DNA from: Paraburkholderia acidisoli
Lineage (GTDB): Bacteria > Pseudomonadota > Gammaproteobacteria > Burkholderiales > Burkholderiaceae
DNA length: 64,000 nt
Direction of reading: 5' to 3'
Assembly (NCBI RefSeq): GCF_009789675.1
Contig: NZ_CP046915.1
Span: 248,001-312,000, forward strand
The notes below the pieces were generated by a model. It was not told where the DNA came from. It was given only the letters and a program-made list of their open reading frames with translations, and did not search any database. The translations under genes were made by a program, and so were the position numbers. Shown piece by piece: positions 16,125 to 25,017 of this stretch (position 1 is its first letter; each line of letters starts with the position of its first letter).

Positions 16125-18371
16125 TCAGAAGTCCACTTGCGCGGAGAGCAGCACGGTGCGCGGCGCGGCGTTCGTCACGTAGGTGCCCTGCTGGATCCAG
16201 TAGCGGCTGCCGAACAGGTTCTCCACATTGGCGCGGAACACCACGTCCTTCGAGGCCACGCGCGTGGCGTAACGCAGACCGACGTCGTAACGCGTCCACG
16301 CGGGCAGACGCAGCGCGTCGCTCGAATCGTAGTACTGCGCGCCCGTGTGGATGATGCGGCCGTTCACGCTCAGACCCGCCACCCACGGCAGATCGTAGTC
16401 GGCGCCCAGGTTGAAGGCGAACTTGGGCACGCCGCCCGGCGCGTTGCCGTCCTGCGTGCCGCCCGCCGTGCCCGAGACCTTCGGGTCGTAGAACGTCGCG
16501 CTCGCCATCAGGCGCAGGCTGCGGAACACTTCGCCGTAAGCGGAGAGTTCGAGGCCGCGCACGCGGGTCTTGCCGTTGTAGCCGTAGACGTTGGTAACGG
16601 GATCGGTCACGCCGTTGGGCTGGGCGATCTGGAAGATCGCGGCCGAAGTCATCACGCGGCCCCAGTCGGCCTTCACGCCCGCTTCGTACTGATTCGACTT
16701 GTACGGCGCGAACACCTGGCCCGCGTTCGCGGTGCCGGCCGGCGCCGAGCCGCCGTTCGAGAGACCCGACGTGAAGTTGCCGTACACCGAGACGTTCGAG
16801 AGCGGCTTGATGACGATACCCGCGAGCGGCGAGATCGCCTGCTGGTCGAGCGTGTCCTGGCGCAGGCCCGTGCCCACGTCGTAGTCGTCCACGCCGATCG
16901 TCTGGCGGCGGAAGCCGCCCGTGATCAACAGACGGTCGTTGAAGAACGACATCGTGTCGATCACCTGCTGGCTGTTCAGGCGCGTTTGCGAGCTGCGCTG
17001 CGCGTCGCCGCGCGGCACGTCCACGGGCAGCAGCGGCGTCGGGCTATACAGATTCGACGCCACCGAGTCGGTCGCGTTCGCGTAGAAGTAACCGACCTCC
17101 TGGTTCAGGCTCGTGAAGCCCGTGACCAGCGTGTGCTTGACGCCGAACGTGTCGAAATGAAAGCGCACGCCCGCGTCGACGGTCTTGGTGCGCGTGTACT
17201 GATCGTAATAGCCGTTCGTGACGGTGAAGTCGCCCGCCGAGGTCATGCCGTTCGCGAACGGGAAATTCTGCGCCGAGGTGCCGTAGTGCTCGCCCGCCGC
17301 GCCGTACACGGTCACGTGCGGGTTGATGTCGTATTCGGCGCGCGTCATGACGGCCGTATCGCGCAGCTTGAGCTTCGAGCCGGGATACAGGTTGTTGTAC
17401 GCCGAGGGCACGGCGGGCACGGCCGTCGCGCTGCCAAAGCCGATCTGCGAGCGCAGTTCGTCGGTGTTCTCGGAGACGTTGTACGCGTCGAGCGACCAGC
17501 GGAACTGCTTGCCGCGATAGTCGAGCGCGACCGAGCTGTCGCCCTGCAACTGGTTGCCGTGCGCGATGCCGGTCTGACCGTCCTTGATCTGACCGTTGAA
17601 GCGAATGCCCCACTGGCCTTCGTCGCCGAAGCGGCGGCCCACGTCGGCGTCCATGCCGAACTGGCCTTTCGACTGATAGAGCGCGGTCAGACGCGTGAGC
17701 GGTTCGTCGTCGGCGCGCTTGGTGACGATGTTGATCGCGCCGCCCACGCTGCCGCCCGGGCCCATGCCGTACTCGAGCGAGCCCGGCCCTTGCAGCACTT
17801 CCACGCGCTCCAGCAGGTTCACGGGCACGCGCGCCGCCGAGACCATGCCGTACAGACCGTTGAGCGCGACATCGGTCGCCTGCACGTCGAAGCCGCGAAT
17901 CTGGAACACGTCGCCGAAGCCGCCGCTGCTCTGCTCCGTGCGCACCGAGGCGTTGTTCACGACGATGTCGCCGATCGTGCGCGCCTGGGTGTCGCGAATC
18001 ATCTCGTCGGTGTAGTTGGTCGTGGCGAACGGCTGATCCATCACGTTGGCCGTGCCGAGCACGCCGACACTGCCGCCGCGCGCCACCTGGCCGCCCGCAT
18101 AGGGCGCGGGCAATTCGCCGGGTGCGGCAGCGGCCTTCACGACCACGGCGGGCAGCACCGTCGATTGACCGTTCGCTTGTGCGTTCGCCGGGGTTTGCGC
18201 CTGAGCGGACTGAGCGGCTGCGCTACCTTCGGTGGACGCGGCCGGCGCGGTTTGCGCGTACGCGCTCGCCTGCAACGCCGTGGCGGCGGCAAGGCCAATG
18301 AACAGCCGCTCGACGGCCGAGGCCAGCGCGGTGCGCCGGACGATCTTGTGTTGCATACCCCGTTGCGACAT
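16125..18371 (-). CDS. TonB-dependent siderophore receptor
   Basis: A 748-residue outer-membrane receptor. It has a signal region (LFIGLAAATALQASAYAQ) and a low-complexity Ala/Gln linker. The plug domain includes VFQIRGFDVQATDVALNGLYG and VEVLQGPGSLEYGMGPGGSV. A 22-strand barrel follows, ending RTVLLSAQVDF with terminal phenylalanine. The barrel carries DUPLICATE-free family repeats such as YEAGVKADWGRVM and PNFKFAF-like strands. The start MSQRGMQHK (18369-18371) follows AGGAAGAAG. A Fur-box-like sequence lies 80-100 bases upstream, so iron repression is likely. The siderophore cannot be read from the sequence. Confidence 0.9.
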   Translation of the reverse strand: MSQRGMQHKIVRRTALASAVERLFIGLAAATALQASAYAQTAPAASTEGSAAAQSAQAQTPANAQANGQSTVLPAVVVKAAAAPGELPAPYAGGQVARGGSVGVLGTANVMDQPFATTNYTDEMIRDTQARTIGDIVVNNASVRTEQSSGGFGDVFQIRGFDVQATDVALNGLYGMVSAARVPVNLLERVEVLQGPGSLEYGMGPGGSVGGAINIVTKRADDEPLTRLTALYQSKGQFGMDADVGRRFGDEGQWGIRFNGQIKDGQTGIAHGNQLQGDSSVALDYRGKQFRWSLDAYNVSENTDELRSQIGFGSATAVPAVPSAYNNLYPGSKLKLRDTAVMTRAEYDINPHVTVYGAAGEHYGTSAQNFPFANGMTSAGDFTVTNGYYDQYTRTKTVDAGVRFHFDTFGVKHTLVTGFTSLNQEVGYFYANATDSVASNLYSPTPLLPVDVPRGDAQRSSQTRLNSQQVIDTMSFFNDRLLITGGFRRQTIGVDDYDVGTGLRQDTLDQQAISPLAGIVIKPLSNVSVYGNFTSGLSNGGSAPAGTANAGQVFAPYKSNQYEAGVKADWGRVMTSAAIFQIAQPNGVTDPVTNVYGYNGKTRVRGLELSAYGEVFRSLRLMASATFYDPKVSGTAGGTQDGNAPGGVPKFAFNLGADYDLPWVAGLSVNGRIIHTGAQYYDSSDALRLPAWTRYDVGLRYATRVASKDVVFRANVENLFGSRYWIQQGTYVTNAAPRTVLLSAQVDF

Positions 18372-18451
18372 AACCTGGTTCTTCTTCCTGATATCGATAA
18401 AAGAGCCGCACGGCGCGAAACGGCATGCTCGATGGCAAGTGACGGCCGCGT

Positions 18452-18473
18452 GCGAATAAGAATCGTTATCGAT
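18452..18473 (-). promoter_or_regulatory. Fur box
   Basis: AATAAGAATCGTTATC matches the Fur half AATGATAATCATTATC at 13 of 16 positions. It lies about 85 bases before the start of a TonB siderophore receptor, the expected place and target. Confidence 0.75.
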
Positions 18474-18769
18474 TGTAAGATGCAAAATACATTGCGCCCA
18501 CAACAATCTGACTTTTTTCCGTCGGATTGTGGTGACGAGACCACGTTTCGGGGCGAGATCAAGCCGCCGCGCGCTGATCTCGGCGTCATGACGCCGACGA
18601 AGCCACTGAACGGCGTGACGCGCACCGCGCCAAGCCACCCGAGGACGCCACGTCCCTTAAGCTATCGGCTTGGGACGGGGCCTGGCGATCCGTCGCCGTT
18701 TACGCAACGAGATCGCCCAGCCAACGCGTAAACCCTTATTTTTACTCCGTCTATTCTCAACCTATACTT

Positions 18770-18788
18770 TGTCTACAGTTTGTAGACA
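18770..18788 (+). promoter_or_regulatory. GntR operator palindrome upstream of the regulator
   Basis: TGTCTAC-AGTTT-GTAGACA is a perfect 7-bp inverted repeat ending 8 bases before the regulator ATG. It overlaps the leader, so it should allow autorepression. Its sequence differs from the TATGG/CCATA sites, in line with a different GntR protein. Confidence 0.75.
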
Positions 18789-18796
18789 CACGAAAC

Positions 18797-19528
18797 ATGT
18801 CCAGACAGAAGCTACAGCCGGCCACCGAGGAAACCGATTCGGGCCCGTCGGCGGATCGAAAAACCGTGATGGCGGAGACGCTCCGGCGCCGCATCGTCAG
18901 TATGGAGATCGCGCCCGGCGCGGCCCTCGACGAGCTGGCGCTAGCCGACGAGTTCGGCCTGTCCCGGCCGCCAGTGCGTGAACTGCTGCGCCAGATGGCG
19001 GCCGAGGGCTATCTCGAACTCGAGCCGAACCGTCCGGCGCGCGTCTCGCCCATGAGCTATCAGTCGCTGCGCAGCTTCTTTCTCGCCGCGCCGCTCATCT
19101 ACGTCGCGACAACGCAACTGGCCGCCAGCAACGCCACGCCCGACGAGATCGACCGGCTCAAGCAGATCCAGGCGCAATTCCGCACCTCGATCGAAGAAAA
19201 CGACGTGCAATCGCGCGTGCTGCACAACGACGCGTTTCATCACGCGATCGGCCACATGGCGCGCAATACGTATCTGATGCCCAGCCTGCGCCGCGTGCTG
19301 ATCGACCATGCGCGGCTCGGCAAGCTGTTCTACCGCGCGCCGGAAACGAGCGACATGCAGCGCGATATGGAAAAGGCCGTGCAGCAGCACGACCAGATCA
19401 TCGAGGCGATCGCGGCGCGCGACGCGCAGGCCGCGGGCGAACTGGTGCGCAGCCATATGGAGCTGTCGCGCCGGCGCATGGCCGAGTATGTGATTCCGGA
19501 AGGCTTGAACGTAGCCGTCCAGTTTTAA
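18797..19528 (+). CDS. GntR-family regulator, FCD subfamily
   Basis: A 243-residue regulator. The winged helix begins near residue 24 (VMAETLRRRIVSMEIAPGAA) and its recognition part is LADEFGLSRPPVRELLRQM. The FCD ligand domain contains HNDAFHHAIGHMARN, whose histidines usually bind a metal and a carboxylate ligand. It stands 87 bases before an oxidase-MFS-lyase-dehydrogenase series on the same strand and is probably their local regulator. It is not a close paralogue of the two GntR proteins at 3.6 and 10.7 kb. Confidence 0.9.
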   Translation: MSRQKLQPATEETDSGPSADRKTVMAETLRRRIVSMEIAPGAALDELALADEFGLSRPPVRELLRQMAAEGYLELEPNRPARVSPMSYQSLRSFFLAAPLIYVATTQLAASNATPDEIDRLKQIQAQFRTSIEENDVQSRVLHNDAFHHAIGHMARNTYLMPSLRRVLIDHARLGKLFYRAPETSDMQRDMEKAVQQHDQIIEAIAARDAQAAGELVRSHMELSRRRMAEYVIPEGLNVAVQF

Positions 19529-19615
19529 CCGCCACGCGGCGCGGCGCACGCTTTCCCTGCGTGCGCCGCCAGCCCGGGGCGGGTGGTTCAACACGAGCGA
19601 TATTGGAATTCAGGA

Positions 19616-20947
19616 ATGCTTAAGGTTACCTCGCTGCCCTCGGACGACAAGATGTGCGGCTGGTATCACACCAGCCCGTCTCGAACGCCGCGCCCCGGCC
19701 ACACGGGCGAAACGCATGCGCGCTGGGCCGTGGTCGGCGCGGGATTCACGGGCCTCGCCGCCGCGCGCCAGCTCGCGCTCAATTTCCCCGACGACGACAT
19801 CGTGCTCGTAGACGCCCAGGAAGTGGGCTTCGGTACCTCGGGCCGCAACGCGGGCTTCGCGATCGACCTGCCGCACGACATTGGCGCGGACGACTATATC
19901 GGCGACATTCCCACCGCCAAGACCACGCTCAAGCTGAATCTGCTCGGCCAGACGATCCTGCGCGATCTCGTCGACGAACACGGCATCGACTGCCATATGA
20001 CGGCTTCGGGCAAGTATCAGGCGGCGGTCGAAGATCGGGGCGTGGCCGTGCTCGACGCCTACCGGCGTGGGCTTGACAAACTTGGTCAGCAGTACGAAGT
20101 GATCGAAGGCGCCGCGCTGCCGGAACACATCGGCACGTCGTTCTATCGCAAGGCGCTGTTCACGCCGGGCACCGTGCTCGTGCAGCCCTCGGCGCTCGTG
20201 AAAGGGCTCGCCGACTGCCTGCCGCCCAACGTCACGCTCTACGAAGGCACCGCGATCACCGACGTCGAATACGGCGAGAAGATCGTGCTCGCGCACCGCC
20301 ACGGCCGCATCACGGCGGACCAGCTGGTGCTGGCGAACAACGCCTTCGGCATGCGCTTCGGCTTTCTCGAACGCACCATGCTGCCCGTGTTTCTCTATGC
20401 AAGCCTGACCCGGCCGCTTACGAACGCGGAGCAGGCGCAGCTCGGCGGCAAGCCGTTCTGGGGCGTGATTCCGGCGGACCCGTTCGGCAGCACGCTGCGC
20501 CGCACGCACGACAACCGCATTCTCGTGCGCAACAGTTTCAGCTTCAACCCCGACGGCCGGCCGAAAACGTCATACCTTTCGCGGTTCGCCGACCGCCACC
20601 GGCTTTCGTTCGAGCGGCGCTTCCCGATGCTGCCCGAGGTCGAATTCGACTACACGTGGAGCGGTTCGCTCGCGCTCGCGCAAAACCACAAGGGCTTTTT
20701 CGGTCAGCTCGCGCCCAACGTGTACGGCGCGCTCTGCTGCAACGGCCTGGGTATCACGCGCGGCACGGTCACGGGCACCCTGCTCGCCGACTGGCTCGCG
20801 AACCGGCGCACGGCGCAACGCGGCGAGCTGATCGATTTTCTGCTCGCGACTTCGGGGCCGAACAAGGCGCCGCCCGAGCCGTTCCTCTCCATGGGCGTGA
20901 ACGCCACGCTCTGGTGGGGACAGCGCAAGGCGGGACTCGAAAGCTAG
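19616..20947 (+). CDS. FAD-dependent amine/amino-acid oxidase, PuuB/OrdL-like
   Basis: A 443-residue flavoprotein of the DAO family. The FAD-binding motif VVGAGFTGLAAARQLA starts near residue 39, and FGTSGRNAGFAIDLPHD resembles the covalent- or near-flavin loop of gamma-glutamylputrescine oxidase. The C-terminal GALCCNGLGITRGTVTG closes the flavin site. The ATG at 19616 gives MLKVTSLPSDDKMCGWYH, which fits family members; a GTG at 19583 is an alternative. It leads the series MFS, DapA-like lyase, PuuC-like dehydrogenase. An oxidative deamination followed by aldehyde oxidation is the natural reading, but no glutamyl ligase (PuuA) is present. Confidence 0.87.
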   Translation: MLKVTSLPSDDKMCGWYHTSPSRTPRPGHTGETHARWAVVGAGFTGLAAARQLALNFPDDDIVLVDAQEVGFGTSGRNAGFAIDLPHDIGADDYIGDIPTAKTTLKLNLLGQTILRDLVDEHGIDCHMTASGKYQAAVEDRGVAVLDAYRRGLDKLGQQYEVIEGAALPEHIGTSFYRKALFTPGTVLVQPSALVKGLADCLPPNVTLYEGTAITDVEYGEKIVLAHRHGRITADQLVLANNAFGMRFGFLERTMLPVFLYASLTRPLTNAEQAQLGGKPFWGVIPADPFGSTLRRTHDNRILVRNSFSFNPDGRPKTSYLSRFADRHRLSFERRFPMLPEVEFDYTWSGSLALAQNHKGFFGQLAPNVYGALCCNGLGITRGTVTGTLLADWLANRRTAQRGELIDFLLATSGPNKAPPEPFLSMGVNATLWWGQRKAGLES

Positions 20948-21070
20948 CACGCTTCACCACGGTGGATTCGCCGCTCGAGCGAACCGCCGCAACCGACTCG
21001 TTTTGGGACGCAGCACGGCATGGCGCACGCCAGGCACCGTTGCGCCCATCCACATGGAAGGAGACAGGCA

Positions 21071-22402
21071 ATGTCGAAGCATCGTTTATCCATTGAAGAC
21101 GTACCCCTCAATGGCTTTCATCAGCTGCTCACCATCCGCTCCAGCGGCGGCTGGCTCATGGACGGTTACGTGCTGAGCATTATCGGCGTGGCGATGGTGC
21201 AGTTCTCCGCCGCGCTCGGACTCACGAGCTTCTGGGAAGGCATGGTCGCGGCTTCGGCGCTGATCGGCATTTTCTTTGGCGGGTTCATCGGCGGCTGGCT
21301 TTCGGATCGCATGGGCCGCCAGAAGCCGTACTTCTTCGGACCGGTGATCTTCTTCGTGTGCTCGCTCGCGCAATTGTGGGTGCAGTCGGGCGAGGCGCTG
21401 TTCGTGCTGCGCTTTCTGATCGGCATTGGCGTGGGCATCGAATATCCGGTGGCGGGTTCGCTGCTGGTCGAATTCATGCCGCGCAAGTATCGCGGCCCGC
21501 GCCTCGCCATGCTCACGATCATCTGGTTCCTCGGCGCGGCGCTCGCCTATATCGTCGGCAATCTGATCCTGAGCACGGGCAATCCCGACGCCTGGCGCTG
21601 GGTGCTCGCGAGTCCCGCCGTGATCGGCCTCGCGCTGTTCGCGGTGCGCATCGGCACGCCGGAGTCGCCGCGCTGGCTCCTCAGCAAGGGCCGCGCCGCC
21701 GAGGCCGAAGCCGTCATCAAGAAGGTCTACGGCGCCGCGTTTTCGCTCGACAACCTGCCCGAGGAACACACGGAAAAGAAAATCACGCTGTGGGCACTGC
21801 TGCACTCGGGCTACGGCAAACGCATGTTGTTCGTCACGGTGTTCTGGAGCTGCTCGGTGATTCCCGTGTTCGCCGTGTATTCGTTCGCGCCGCGCGTGCT
21901 GCAGGCGCTGCATCTGACTGGCCAGTGGGAATCGCTCGGCTCGGTGGCGATCACGCTGCTGTTCGTGGTGGGCTGCATCCTGGCGACCCGCGTCATCAAT
22001 ACGCTCGGCCGCCGCGCGATGGTGATCCACAGCTTCCTGTGGTCCGGTCTCGCACTGCTCGCGCTGGGAGCCTGCTCGAACGGCGCGGCCATGCTGATTC
22101 TCGTGCTGTTCGGCGCGTACGCGGTCTTGATTGGCGGCGCGCAGGTGCTCCAGCTCGTGTATCCGAACGAAATTTTCCCGACCGACATTCGCGCGTTCGC
22201 CGTGGGCATGGGCGCATCGCTCTCGCGGATCGGCGCCGCCGTGGGCACCTGGCTCGTGCCGATCGCGCTGAACACGATCGGCATCGGCAACACGATGTAT
22301 GCGGCCGCGGCCGTGTCGTTCGTCGGTCTCGCCGCCTCGCTGGCGCTCGCGCCGGAAACGCGCTCGCTGAGCCTGCAGGAAGCGGCTTCGCTGAATCACT
22401 GA
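21071..22402 (+). CDS. MFS transporter, metabolite:H+ symporter type
   Basis: A 443-residue 12-helix permease. Signature loops are WLSDRMGRQKPY after helix 2 and ESPRWLLSKGRAAEAE in the central loop, placing it with sugar/organic-acid symporters. The acid residue in SGGWLMDGYVLS (helix 1) is typical of proton coupling. The start at 21071 has GGAAGGAGACAGGCA before it. It lies between the oxidase gene (123-base gap) and the DapA-family gene (87-base gap), so it likely imports their substrate. Confidence 0.9.
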   Translation: MSKHRLSIEDVPLNGFHQLLTIRSSGGWLMDGYVLSIIGVAMVQFSAALGLTSFWEGMVAASALIGIFFGGFIGGWLSDRMGRQKPYFFGPVIFFVCSLAQLWVQSGEALFVLRFLIGIGVGIEYPVAGSLLVEFMPRKYRGPRLAMLTIIWFLGAALAYIVGNLILSTGNPDAWRWVLASPAVIGLALFAVRIGTPESPRWLLSKGRAAEAEAVIKKVYGAAFSLDNLPEEHTEKKITLWALLHSGYGKRMLFVTVFWSCSVIPVFAVYSFAPRVLQALHLTGQWESLGSVAITLLFVVGCILATRVINTLGRRAMVIHSFLWSGLALLALGACSNGAAMLILVLFGAYAVLIGGAQVLQLVYPNEIFPTDIRAFAVGMGASLSRIGAAVGTWLVPIALNTIGIGNTMYAAAAVSFVGLAASLALAPETRSLSLQEAASLNH

Positions 22403-22489
22403 ACTCACTCGCAGGCGCGCGGCGTTTCAGGCCGTGCGCTTCTCAACTCCACTTTCTGCAACTCCACTTTCTTCGCGGAATAATCCACC

Positions 22490-23407
22490 ATGAAATTCGA
22501 AGGCATCTACACCCCGGCCATCACCCCGCTGAACGCGCAAGGCCAGATCGACAAAATCGCGTTCGCCGAGGTACTCGAGTCGCTGATCGCGGCACGCGTG
22601 CACGGCATCATCATCGGCGGCTCGACGGGCGAGTACTACGCGCAGACCGCGCAGGAGCGCTTCGATCTGGGCGCGTGGGCGAAGGAAGTGATCGGCTCGC
22701 GCGTGCCGCTCATCATCGGCACGGGCGCCATTCGCACCGAAGATTCGGTCGAGTACGCAAAAGCCGCGAAGGCGATCAAGGCCGATGCGATTCTCGTCGG
22801 CTCGCCGCCCTACGCGCTGCCCACGCAGCAGGAAAACGCCGCGCACGCGCTCGCGATCGACCGCGCCGCCGACCTGCCCGTCATGCTCTACAACTACCCC
22901 GGCCGCATGAGCGTCTCGATGAACGCCGAGTTCTTCGACCTCGTGTTCGCGCAGTCGAAGAACTTCGTCGCGATCAAGGAAAGCTCGGGCGACATGGGCC
23001 AGTTGCACCGGCTCGCGCGCCAGTACCCGAACCTGAGCGTGTCGTGCGGCTGGGACGACCAGGCGCTCGAATTCTTCGCGTGGGGCGCGCGCAGCTGGGT
23101 GTGCGCGGGCTCGAACTTCCTGCCGGCCGAACATATCGCACTGTACGAAGCGTGCGTCGTGCAGAAGGATTTCGACAAGGGCCGCCGCATCATGTCGGCG
23201 ATGCTGCCGCTCATGGACTTCCTCGAAACCGGCAAGTTCGTGCAGTCGATCAAGTACGGCTGCGAAATCGCGGGTCTGCGCACGGGCGGCGTGCGCGCGC
23301 CGTTGCAAGCGCTCGACGAAGCGCAGCAAGCCACGCTGCGCGACATCGTCGCCGCACTCAAGCGCGAAGTGGCCGCGGCCAGCGGCAGCGCGGGAGGCCG
23401 TGCCTGA
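22490..23407 (+). CDS. DapA-family lyase/deaminase
   Basis: A 305-residue class I aldolase-fold enzyme. It has the Schiff-base lysine in VAIKESSGD (K163), the catalytic tyrosine in LYNYPGR (Y134) and the substrate-carboxylate loop GGSTGE (44-48). Family members include dihydrodipicolinate synthase, sugar-acid dehydratases and pyrroline-4-hydroxy-2-carboxylate deaminase. The catabolic setting (oxidase before, aldehyde dehydrogenase after) argues against lysine synthesis. A hydroxyproline-type deaminase is one option, since oxidase, DapA-like deaminase and semialdehyde dehydrogenase are the last three steps of that path, but no epimerase is nearby. It overlaps the next gene by one base (TGATG). 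Confidence 0.85.
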   Translation: MKFEGIYTPAITPLNAQGQIDKIAFAEVLESLIAARVHGIIIGGSTGEYYAQTAQERFDLGAWAKEVIGSRVPLIIGTGAIRTEDSVEYAKAAKAIKADAILVGSPPYALPTQQENAAHALAIDRAADLPVMLYNYPGRMSVSMNAEFFDLVFAQSKNFVAIKESSGDMGQLHRLARQYPNLSVSCGWDDQALEFFAWGARSWVCAGSNFLPAEHIALYEACVVQKDFDKGRRIMSAMLPLMDFLETGKFVQSIKYGCEIAGLRTGGVRAPLQALDEAQQATLRDIVAALKREVAAASGSAGGRA

Positions 23408-24909
23408 TGACGCAACTGCTCTCCGCCCAGCAATACGCGGCACTCGCGGCGAAGCTGCGTTTGCCCACGCAGGCCTTCGTCGACGGCAAGTTTCAGCCGG
23501 CGCGCTCGGGCGCCACGTTCACGAGCGTGAATCCCGCGACCGACGCGCCGCTCGCGCAAATCGCCGCGTGCAATAGCGACGATGTCGATTTCGCCGTCGC
23601 CCGCGCACGCGCCGCGTTCGACGACGGCCGCTGGCGCTCGCTTGCGCCGTCGCGCCGCAAGAGCGTGCTGCTCAAGTTCGCCGATCTGCTCGAACAGCAT
23701 GCGCACGAACTCGCGACGATGGAAAGCCTCGACAGCGGCAAGCCGATTCGCGAATGCCAGAACACCGACGTGCCGGAGACGATCCACACGATCCGCTGGC
23801 ACGCCGAACTCATCGACAAGATCTACGACAACACCGCGCCCACGGGGGCGAACGCGCTCGCGCTCGTCGTGCGCGAACCGATCGGCGTGGTCGGGCTGGT
23901 GCTGCCGTGGAATTTCCCGCTGCTGATGCTCGCGTGGAAGATCGGTCCGTCGCTCGCTGCCGGTTGCTCGATCGTGGTGAAGCCTGCGAAGGAAACCACG
24001 CTCACGGCCCTGCGCGTGGCCGAACTCGCGCACGAAGCGGGTGTGCCCGCGGGCGTGTTCAACGTGCTGCCGGGCGGCGGCAAGGAAGTGGGCGAACCGA
24101 TCGGCCGCCACGCCGGCATCGACATGGTCAGCTTCACGGGATCGACGGAAACCGGCCGCCGCTTTCTCACCTACGCGGCCGAATCCAACCTCAAACGCAT
24201 CGTGCTCGAATGCGGCGGCAAGAACCCGGCCGTGGTGTTGCGCGACGCGCAGGATCTCGACGCGGTCGCGCAGCACGTGGTCAACGGCGCGTTCTGGAAC
24301 ATGGGCGAAAACTGCTCGGCCTCCTCGCGGCTGATCGTGCATGCCGAAATCAAGGACGCGCTGCTCGAACGCATCGGCGCGCAGATGCGCGACTGGTCGA
24401 TGGGCGACCCGCTCGATCCCGAGCACAGGCTGGGCGCGATGGTGAGCAAGGCCCACTTCGAGAAAGTGCGCTCGTATCTGGAACATGCGGCCGCTGAACG
24501 CATGCGCGTGAAGTTCGGCGGCGACACGCGCGGCGGCGTGTTCGTCGAGCCGACCGTGGTGGACGAGGTGGCGGCGTCGAACCGGCTGTTCCAGGAGGAG
24601 ATCTTCGGGCCGGTGCTTTCGGTCACCTCGTTCACGGAGATCGACGAAGCCATCGCCTTGGCCAACGACTCTGTTTATGGCCTCGCGGCCTCGGTGTACA
24701 CGAGCGACCTCAATCACGCCATTCGCGTTTCGCGCGAGATTCGCGCGGGCGTGGTGACCGTGAACTGCTTCGGCGAAGGCGACGTGACGACGCCGTTCGG
24801 CGGCTACAAGCAGTCGGGTTTCGGCGGCCGCGACAAGTCCGTGTGGGCGCACGACCAATACACCGAAATCAAGACCATCTGGATCGACGTGCCCTCGTAT
24901 TACGCCTAG
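23407..24909 (+). CDS. aldehyde dehydrogenase, PuuC-like
   Basis: A 500-residue NAD(P)-dependent aldehyde dehydrogenase. PWNFP is at 168-172, the base glutamate is in IVLECGGKN (E268) and the nucleophile is in MGENCSA (C303). The C-terminal TTPFGGYKQSGFGGRDKS and EIKTIWID resemble gamma-glutamyl-aminobutyraldehyde dehydrogenase. The start overlaps the stop of the DapA-like gene (TGATG), so translation is coupled. It probably oxidises the semialdehyde made by the preceding steps. Confidence 0.9.
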   Translation: MTQLLSAQQYAALAAKLRLPTQAFVDGKFQPARSGATFTSVNPATDAPLAQIAACNSDDVDFAVARARAAFDDGRWRSLAPSRRKSVLLKFADLLEQHAHELATMESLDSGKPIRECQNTDVPETIHTIRWHAELIDKIYDNTAPTGANALALVVREPIGVVGLVLPWNFPLLMLAWKIGPSLAAGCSIVVKPAKETTLTALRVAELAHEAGVPAGVFNVLPGGGKEVGEPIGRHAGIDMVSFTGSTETGRRFLTYAAESNLKRIVLECGGKNPAVVLRDAQDLDAVAQHVVNGAFWNMGENCSASSRLIVHAEIKDALLERIGAQMRDWSMGDPLDPEHRLGAMVSKAHFEKVRSYLEHAAAERMRVKFGGDTRGGVFVEPTVVDEVAASNRLFQEEIFGPVLSVTSFTEIDEAIALANDSVYGLAASVYTSDLNHAIRVSREIRAGVVTVNCFGEGDVTTPFGGYKQSGFGGRDKSVWAHDQYTEIKTIWIDVPSYYA

Positions 24910-25017
24910 CGCGCTCCGGTCGCGGTATCCTTCCAGATTGCTTTCCCGATGGCCGCGACCGGCCATTCGTCCCGGCAAGCCGATTATTCGACGTTTCAAA
25001 GAAGCAGGCAGAAAAGC

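Larger units (their letters stand above)
18372..18796. other. divergent control region, TonB receptor and GntR gene
   Basis: This 425-base gap separates the iron receptor (minus) from the GntR regulator (plus). It holds a Fur-like box near 18452-18473 and a GntR palindrome at 18770-18788. I saw no gene in the middle section (18500-18720). Confidence 0.7.

Noticed and set aside
21358..24909. 1183-residue plus-strand open frame
   Set aside because: Only the last 500 residues are a real gene (aldehyde dehydrogenase from 23407); the rest is the wrong frame of the MFS and DapA-like genes.
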